Positions 52,101 to 61,100 of a stretch of 64,000 nt of DNA are shown here, piece after piece. Below the pieces are notes generated by a model. The model was given only the letters and a program-made list of their open reading frames with translations. It ran no database searches and was not told the DNA's origin. A program made the position numbers and the translations under genes. Every line of letters begins with the position of its first letter. Within the stretch, counting starts at the first letter, position 1. Origin of the DNA: Chthoniobacteraceae bacterium (GTDB lineage Bacteria > Verrucomicrobiota > Verrucomicrobiia > Chthoniobacterales > Chthoniobacteraceae); contig CANFTB010000013.1 in the NCBI GenBank assembly GCA_947449735.1, forward strand, positions 30,355 to 94,354, in the 5' to 3' direction.

Positions 52101-55100
52101 CGGGACGTTGATTCTGAACAAGACCACCAGCGGCGGTGGTGGGGCGATTGCCGCGGGCACAGGCACGACCGTTTCAGTCGGCGACTCGGCGGTCTCCAAC
52201 GTTTTCCCCTCGAGTTTGACGCATCGCTGGTCCTTCGCCGAGTCGAGCGGTTCCGTCCTCAGGGACTCTGTGGGCACATCGGACGGCACGATCGTGAATC
52301 CCGGGGGAACGCAGACCGCGACCCTGGGTGGAGGAAAACTGGTGCTTCAGGGAGGGCCCCGAGCGAGCGCCAGCTACGCCAAGATGCCCGGAGGTCTCCT
52401 GCAGGGGCTCAAGGACATGACGATCGAGGTTTGGGCGGCGCCAAACGTCCTCGCGGGAGCGATCAATTCCAGAATCCTTCTTTTCAGCGACGCCGCCGGG
52501 TCTGGTAATTTCATTTCCATTACGACCATCGGACCGGGCACGGGTTCTGCCTACCTCTACGCTCCCAATTTCGGAATCACATCATCTCCCACGATCACCT
52601 CCACCGCCGGACAGGTTTATCACTATGTGCTAGTGTGGGACTCTGCCGCGGCCCAAGTGCGCTACTATCGGGATGGTGTCCTGGTGACCAGTGCGGCGCT
52701 GGGGGCCACAACGCTCTCCCAGCTCGCCGATCAGATGCTTTCGTTTGGTTACTCGGATTCCGGGGATCCGACTTTTGCCGCCGATTATCTGGAGGTTCGC
52801 CTCCACAACCGCGCGTTGTCTGCGTCAGAAATCGCCGCAGACACACTTGCAGGAGCCGAGGTCTTCCCAAGTTCGGACTTCACGTTTGCCTCCGCGCTTT
52901 CGGGCGCTGGGTCTCTGCAAAAGATTGGCGGGAACACGGTCACTCTGAGTGGCGCAAAGACTCAGACCGGCCTCACCACCGTCAGCGAGGGGACGCTGCG
53001 TTTGACAAGCGGAACGGTCGGAGCCGGAACGGTGAATGTCACCTTGCTCGGCGCTCTGCAGCTGGACGCCGCAACCGACTTCTCGGTGACCAACGTGCTC
53101 ACGGGTCCGGGTACGGTGCGCAAGTCGGGCGTCGGGAAGGTAACGCTCTCAGCCGCGAACAGCTTGTCCGGCAGTCTGCTTCTCAACTCCGGAACCCTCA
53201 GTATTGGGAATGCTTCTGCGCTCGGTTCCGCATCCCTCGCCATCACTGCAGGAGCCTCCGTTGATGCCTCTACCGCGGTGACACTGAGCGGCTCGCCTGC
53301 ACAGTCTTGGAACGGAAGCTTCACTTTCCTTGGCACGGCCTCCCTGGGCATGGGGTCCGGAGCAGTGACTCTCAACGCCACGCCGACGATCACGGTGAAC
53401 GCCGGAACTCTGATGGTCGGCGGCGCGATCTCCGGCGGCTACGGAGTGACAAAGGCCGGTCCGGGGACCTTGGTCCTCTCCGGATCGAACGTCTACACAG
53501 GTCCGACCACGGTTTCCGCAGGTACTCTGGTGCTAGACGGCGCCAACGCGCTGCCTGCCTCGTCTGCTCTCTCGGTCGCTTCTGGTGCCACTTTGGTATT
53601 GCAGAATGGCGCTCCGATTCCGAGTTACACGGGTTCCGGTGCCGTGACATTCGCCCCGGGTGCCAGCGTGTCTGTTGGGGCGGGGGATGTTACCCAGAGT
53701 CTGTCTGCCACGATGTCCGGAGCCTCGACACTGACTAAGGTGGGTGCAGGCACCATCACGCTTTCCGGTCTCTCTTCTTACACCGGCAAGACCTGGATCC
53801 AGCAGGGCGCGCTGTGGGTTGCTTCGTTGAACAAGGTGAGTGGTGGGCAGGCTTCGAGTTCGTTGGGGGCTCCAACGACTGCATTGAACGGCACGATTGA
53901 TCTGGGCAGCCTCACATCCACCGGAACGCTCGTCACCGGCGGGAGTCTGGCAGCATATGAGTCGTACTTAACTGGGACGCCGTACACGCTCTCATCGAAC
54001 GCGAGCAATCCATGGGTCCTCGCCAAGGATTTGGGCCAGAAGTGGACTTTTGAGGCTGAGTACTTGATGAATGCCAATGGTGGAGGCAATACCCTCTTCT
54101 CTTATGGAATGTACACCGATGGCATCCTGGTGCGTTCTCAGACGGGCGACGGAGTGTGGGTCAAGAATACATCCTATGGCCCCCTTGACCCTTTTGGGGG
54201 TACAACGACCGGAGGACAGTTTGTTGCCGTCAAAATCACATTTGATAGCGGGACGATGAAAGTCTACGCCGCAGGCGTCTTGCTTAAGACATCGACCGGA
54301 GTGGGGGTTTTAAATCCAGCGGACAAGACGATTCGATTGGGTGCGGCGCCCCACGGCCCGGGTGAAGGGTTTGATGGGCAGGTGAGAAACATTCGGATCA
54401 CCTTCGACGGTCCTTTGCCAGTCACAACAACCGACCGGGTCATTAATCTGGCTGGCACAACGGGTGGCGGTGTTCTGGATCAGTCCGGGACGGATCTCCT
54501 TAATTACGCGGGGGGTGTCACGGCCACGGGGGCCGGTTCGAAGATTCTCACCCTGCAGGGCTCCACTTCCGGCACTGGCGAAATTTCCGGTGTGATCTCG
54601 AACAACAGTTTGCTGAACACGACGGCGCTTCTGAAGCAGGGCACCGGCACCTGGACGCTTTCCGGCGCCAATACTTATTCCGGTGGAACGACCCTTGCGG
54701 CCGGAACTCTCGCGCTGGGCAACGCCGGCGCGCTCGGAACGGGAACGCTGACAATCAGCGGTGGCTTCCTCAACAACTCGTCTGGCTCAGCCCTGACGAT
54801 TTCGACCGTGTCTGCCCAGGCGTGGACGGGTGACTTCGGCTTCCTAGGCACCAACAGCCTCACCTTCTCTTCCGGCGCAATCGCGATGAGCGGCGACCGT
54901 ACGATCGTGGTGAACGCTTCAACGCTCGAGTTCGACGGATCGATCCTGGGCGGCGGCGCGCTCACCAAAGCTGGGGCCGGAACCCTTGTTCTGGCGGGTT
55001 CCAACAATATCTCGGCGGTGAACGTCACCGGCGGCACCCTTCAGCTCAATTCTGGAAACGCTGCTGGTTCAGGGACGATTTCCACTTCTCTGGGCTCCTC

Positions 55101-58100
55101 AGTGTCCTTGGCACCGGGTAGCGTATTGCCCGACGGCCTGACCCATCGCTGGTCTTTCAACGAATTAGCCGGCACTTCTCTGGCGGACTCAGTGGGCTCT
55201 GCAAACGGCGCCATTGTCACGCCCGGCGGCTACTCCTCCACTGCAACATTGAGTTCAGGAACTGTAACGTTGAACGGAGCGACCCGCGCGGGCGCGAGCT
55301 ACGTCAAGCTGCCGGCGGGCATGCTGAGCGGTCTCACCTCTATGACCCTCGAGGTCTGGAGCTCTATTAACGCGACAGCGTCCTGGCCTTATGTTTTTGC
55401 CTTCAACGATGTTGAGGATTTCACCACTGGAACTGAGAAGACCCTTTTCGTGAATCCGTTGATGGGTGGATCCAATACCCAAGGCATGCTGAGTTTGAGG
55501 GCGCTCGGTCTCGGAGGTGCTTACGATGGCAGTTATAATGCTACCACAGTACTCGGGCAGGTTTACCACTATGCCATCGTCTGGGATGCGGCCTCCACCC
55601 AAGCAAGGATTTACCGTGATGGAGTGCTGCTTTCGACGGTGTCCGTGGCGGGACACACACTGTCCGAGATTTCCAGCAACGTTTTCTACCTCGGGCGCTC
55701 CCCGTACTCATGGGATGGCCCGGCAAACCAGTCCTATCGCGAGGTGCGTCTGTACAACCGCGCGCTTTCCGCCGCTGAGATCGCCGCCAGCACGGCGGCC
55801 GGCTCGGAGAATGTGTTTACGGTTCCTTCCAACCTGACGTTCCTCAACACTTTCACCGGTGCGGGTTCGCTGCAAAAGACAGGCGCGGGATCCGTCAGCC
55901 TTCTGTCTGCTAACTCCTACACCGGAGGTACGACGATCTCAGCCGGCAGCTTGTTGGTCTCCGCGGATGGAGGGCTGGGCGCCGGTTCTGTGAATCTTTC
56001 CAGCGGGGCTACACTCGCCTTCACCAATACTTCCGCCGCGGTTTTTGCCAACTTGATCAGCGGCCAAGGCCAGGTGGCGGCCTCCGGGACCGGTGCACTG
56101 ACTCTCTCAGGATCAAATGCCTTCACCGGAGGGGTGAAGCTGACCTCCGGCACACTGAAACTCGCCAGCGCCTCCGCGATAGGTTCAGGCACACTTTCCA
56201 TCACGGGTGGGGCCTTTGCCGCGGACAATGATCTGACGCTCTCCTCCAACAACCCGATCGCTGTGGGCGGAAACTTTGCCTATCAGGGAACCGCGAGCCT
56301 CTCGCTCGGGACGGGCACGGTAACGCTGTCGGTGTCGCCCAACATGAACGTCGCTAGCGGCACCCTGAAGTTTGGCGGCAATGTCAGCGGTACGTTCGGT
56401 GTGACGAAATCGGGAGACGGAACGCTCGTCCTCGCCGGCAGCAACACCTACACCGGCGCAACCACGGTTTCTGCGGGGACGCTCGTCTTCGCTGGAGCAA
56501 ACTCTGTCCCGACCGCCGCGAGCATCACCACCACGGGCAGCGGCGTCATCCGTCTCCAGGGCGGTGCTAAGGCGCTCAATCTGATCGGTTCCGCAAACCT
56601 CGCGCTCGCCGCGGACGCCGACGCCACCATCGGCACCGGTTCTGTGACCACCGGCACCCTGTCGGGCATCCTGTCCGGCGACGGCGGCATCACCAAATCA
56701 GGAACAGGCGCCATCACGATTTCCGGCCTCAACTCCTACACCGGCAAGACGGTCATTTCGAATGGCACGCTCTCGGTCAGTTCGCTCAACAGTGTTCTCA
56801 ACGGTTCCTCAACCAGCAACCTGGGTGCGCCTCTCACTGCTTCCAACGGAACGATCGACCTCGGCAGCCTCACGAGCACCGCCACCCTGACGATCGGCGG
56901 CAACGGACTCACGACGGACCGCGTCATCAACCTCGCCGGCACCACTGGGGGCGCTCAGATCAATCTGGTCGGCGCCGGCACGGTGAAGTTCACAAGCGAC
57001 CTGACAGCGACCGGAGCCGGGTCCAAGACACTCACGTTGCTCGGGTCATCCACGGCCGTGGGCGAACTTGCGGGAGCCGTCGTTGACAACAGCGCCACAA
57101 ACAAGACCTCGCTTGCGAAGCAGGGGACTGGAACGTGGATCCTCTCCGGTTCGAGCTCCTTCTCCGGCGGCACCAACTTGGGCGGAGGGACCCTCATTCT
57201 GAACAACGCGTCCGCGCTGGGAACTGGATCGGTGACCATCAGCGGTCCTAGCGCCATCGACAACGCTTCCGGCGCCGCGTTCACGCTGGGATCCAACCCG
57301 GCGCAGACCTGGAGTGCCGACTTCACCTTCCTCGGCTCCAACAACCTCAACCTCGGCTCCGGCGCGGTAACGTTGTCCGCGAACCGGACTGTGGGAGTGA
57401 ATGCGGGCGTGTTGCAGGTGGACGGCGTGGTTTCGGGAGCGTTCTCGCTGACCAAGTCCGGAGCCGGAACGCTGGTGCTGAACGGAAACAACACCTTCAC
57501 TGGCGGCGTGTCGCTGACGGGCGGTACGCTTATCTTGAACAAGGCGAGCGGCGGTGGCACCGGTGCAATCGCGGCCGGGACCGGCACGACTCTCGCGGTG
57601 GGAGGATCGGTCGCCAATGGAGACTTCACGTTTGCCTCCGCACTCTCGGGTGCAGGCGCATTGCAGAAGGTCGGTGGAAATACCGTCACATTGAGCGGAG
57701 CCAAGACGCAAACCGGGTTGACGACCGTCAGCGAGGGAACGCTGCGCCTCACCAGTGGCACGATTGGCACCGGCACCGTCAACGTAACTTCCCTCGGCGC
57801 ACTGCAACTGGACGCAGCGACCGACTTCACCGCGACGAACGTCCTCACAGGGGCGGGTACAGTGACCAAGTCGGGCGCCGCCAAGGTGGTTCTTTCTGGC
57901 GCAAACAGTCTGTCCGGCAATCTCCTGCTCAACGCCGGGACCTTGAGCGTGGGCAACGCGTCCGCGCTCGGTACCGCATCGCTCTCGATTGCGGCTGGCG
58001 CCTCGATCGATGCGTCGACAGCGCTCACCCTCAGCAGTTCCATTGCACAAAACTGGAACGGCAGCTTCAGCTTCCTTGGGACGGCGTCACTCAACATGGG

Positions 58101-61100
58101 AGCCGGTGCAGTGACGCTGAATGCCACTCCGACAGTAACCGTGACCGCCGGAACTTTGACGGTGGGCGGCGCGATTTCAGGTAATTACGGAGTGACAAAG
58201 TCCGGTGCGGGCACCTTGGTTCTTTTGGGAGCGAACACTTACACCGGCGCAACGACGGTGTCCGCCGGTACGCTGGTTTTGGACGGAGTGAATGCGCTGC
58301 CGGCTTCCTCGGCGTTGTCGGTGGCCGCAGGTGCCACGGTGATCTTGCAGAACGGCGCGCCGATCCCGGGTTATACGGGCGCCGGCATCGTGACGTTCGC
58401 GCCGGGTTCCAGCGCGGTTGTTGGGGTAGGGGACGCGACGCAGACCCTTCAGATCACGCTGACTGGAGCATCCACTCTTACCAAACTCGGATCGGGAAGC
58501 ATCACACTCTCCAACCTATCGACCTTCACGGGCGTCACCGCCGTTCAGGAAGGCACGCTCTCCGTTGCCTCGCTGAACAAGGTTGTCTCGGGTACTGCTT
58601 CCTCAACCTTGGGCTCTCCGACGACCGCCCTGAACGGCACGATTCACTTGGGCACGCTCGGAAAGACGGGTGCGCTGCTCATGACCGGCACGGCACAGAC
58701 AACGGACCGCATCATTAATTTGGCGGGGACCACGGGCGGCGGCGTGCTTGACCAGTCCGGTACTGGAGCGCTGGTAATGAGCGGCAGTGTGACAGCCACC
58801 GGCGCGGGCTCGAAGACCCTCACGCTGCAGGGTTCGACTTCCGGCACCGGCGAGATTTCGGGCGTCATTGCGAATAACAGCCCGACAAACACGACAGCGG
58901 TGGCGAAGCGCGGGACCGGCACGTGGACGCTTTCCGGCGCCAATACTTACACCGGTGGAACAACGGTTTACGAAGGCACGCTGTTGATCACAAACGCCAA
59001 CGCCTTGGGGACCGGACCGATTACTATTTATCCGGGTGCGGTCATTAACGCTGTCAGTACTTCTTCACGTGTGGTGGCGCTCGACTTCGTTGACAACGTC
59101 TCGATGGAGGCGCTCGATTCCACGACCCCGAAGGGCCCTCTGGGAACGAAGATTTGGAATGCGACAGCAGCCCAAGCCACAGGAAGCAAGACCGCGCTCA
59201 CCGACGATACGGGAGCAACTTCCACCGTGAATGTGGCATGGACCAGCAGCAACACCTGGCGGGTCAACGGCACGGCCACGACCTCCCAGGATGCCAGAAT
59301 CCTGCTCGGCTATTTGGACGATTCACCGAACACGGTGACGATCACCAATATTCCTTACTCCACCTATAATCTGTACGGCATTGTGGCGAGCGACAACGAC
59401 CTCAATCCCTACAACACGATGGATTTCAAGGTGAACAACACCTGGGTGTTTGGCGGAGCCTCAGCCCTCTCGGCGCCAGCCTATGGATCGTGGGCGGCGG
59501 CGGGCAGCAAATGGATACAAATCGACGTTCCCAGTGCACGGCGCGGGAATTACTGGAAAGTCAGCAACCTCAGCGGTGGGACGGCAACGATCGCCGGGCA
59601 GGTGGGCCAGGGCGGGCGTGGCAGTTTGGCGGCTATCATGGTCGAAGGAATCCTCTCCGTTGATCCCCTCAGGCTCGCCGCCGTCTCCCAATTTTGGAAT
59701 GGTGATTTTGTGTATCAGGGAACCGGCACCTTTGATCTGACCGCCGGTTCGGTGACGCTGAATGCGGATACCAACGTCACTGTTTCCACCGGTACGCTTG
59801 CGGTCACCAATATTTCCGGAGGGTATGCCCTTGGAAAGAAGGGCTCCGGGACGATGATCCTGAGCGGAACCAACACCTACACGGGGGCGACAACCGTCAG
59901 CGCAGGCACGCTGGTCATTGATGGAGCGAACGCGCTGCCTGCCACCTCTGCTTTGTCAGTATCTCCCGGCGCCACGGTCATTGTTCAAAATGGTGCCTGG
60001 ACTCCTGCGTTTACCGGGGGCGGGACGCTCTCGTATGGAACTGGAGCGAACGCCTTGCTGGGAATGGGCAATGGCTCGGGAGACGTCGGAGCGGTTCTCT
60101 CCGGTACTTCGACGCTGACCAAGGTGGGCACGGGTGAAATCACGCTCTCAAGTCTCTCCTCGTTCACCGGAATGACCTCCATTCAGGACGGTGTTCTTTC
60201 CGTGGCAACGCTCAACCGGGTTGTTTCCGGGACCGCCTCTTCAAGTCTGGGCGCGCCTTCCAGCGCCTTGAACGGTACCATCCAGGTGGGCTCGCTGGGC
60301 CAGACTGGAGCATTAAAAATCACCGGTGCCGCTCAAACTACAGACCGTATCATCAACCTCGCAGGCACCACTGGTGGCGGCGTACTCGACCGTTCCGGAT
60401 CGGGAGCACTGGTGCTCACAGGCAGCGTGACCGCCACAGGCGTCGGATCGAAGACGCTCACCTTGCAGGGGTCGACTTCCGGCACTGGCGAGATTTCTGG
60501 TGTGATCGCCAACAACAGTGCGACGAACAAGACGGCGCTCTTGAAGCAGGGCACCGGCACATGGACGCTTTCGGGTGCCAATACCTACTCCGGTGGAACG
60601 ACAATAACCGCCGGTACTCTTGCCCTCGGCAACGCCGGCGCTCTTGGCACGGGGACGCTGACGATCAGCGGAGGCTTCCTCAACAACTCCACCGGGTCCG
60701 CGTTGACGATATCCACTTCTCTCCCGCAGGCGTGGACCGGTGACTTCGGCTTCCTCGGTTCCAACAGCCTCACGTTCTCTGCGGGCACGATCGCGATGAG
60801 CGGAGACCGCACCATCGTGGTGAACGCTTCCACGCTGGAGTTCGATGGCTCGATCATGGGCGGCGGTGCGCTGACCAAGGCGGGCGCCGGCACGCTGGTG
60901 CTGGCGGGTTCCAACAACATCTCCTCGGTGAATGTTACGGGGGGTACCCTGCAGTTGAATTCTCCGACTGCCGGCGGTACGGGGGGCTTGTCGACCGCGC
61001 AGGGGACCACTGTCACGCTGGCAACGCAGTTTTGGGTGCCGGCTGGCCTCAAGAACCGGTGGTCCTTTAATGAAATCGCCGGCACCGCGTTCGCAGATTC

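Larger units (their letters stand above)
49942..54660 (+). repeat. higher-order repeat copy 1 of the giant gene (about 4.7 kb between homologous YSGGTTL units)
   Basis: TCCGGGGCGAACACCTACTCCGGCGG at 49942 matches TCCGGCGCCAATACTTATTCCGGTGG at 54661 (distance 4719 bp); the same ordered series of ~10 repeat types follows each. Confidence 0.75.
54661..60570 (+). repeat. higher-order repeat copy 2 of the giant gene (about 5.9 kb)
   Basis: Unit start at 54661 recurs at 60571 (5910 bp). Internal anchors, e.g. CTGACAGCGACCGG at 57001 and 62884, are 5883 bp apart. Confidence 0.78.
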
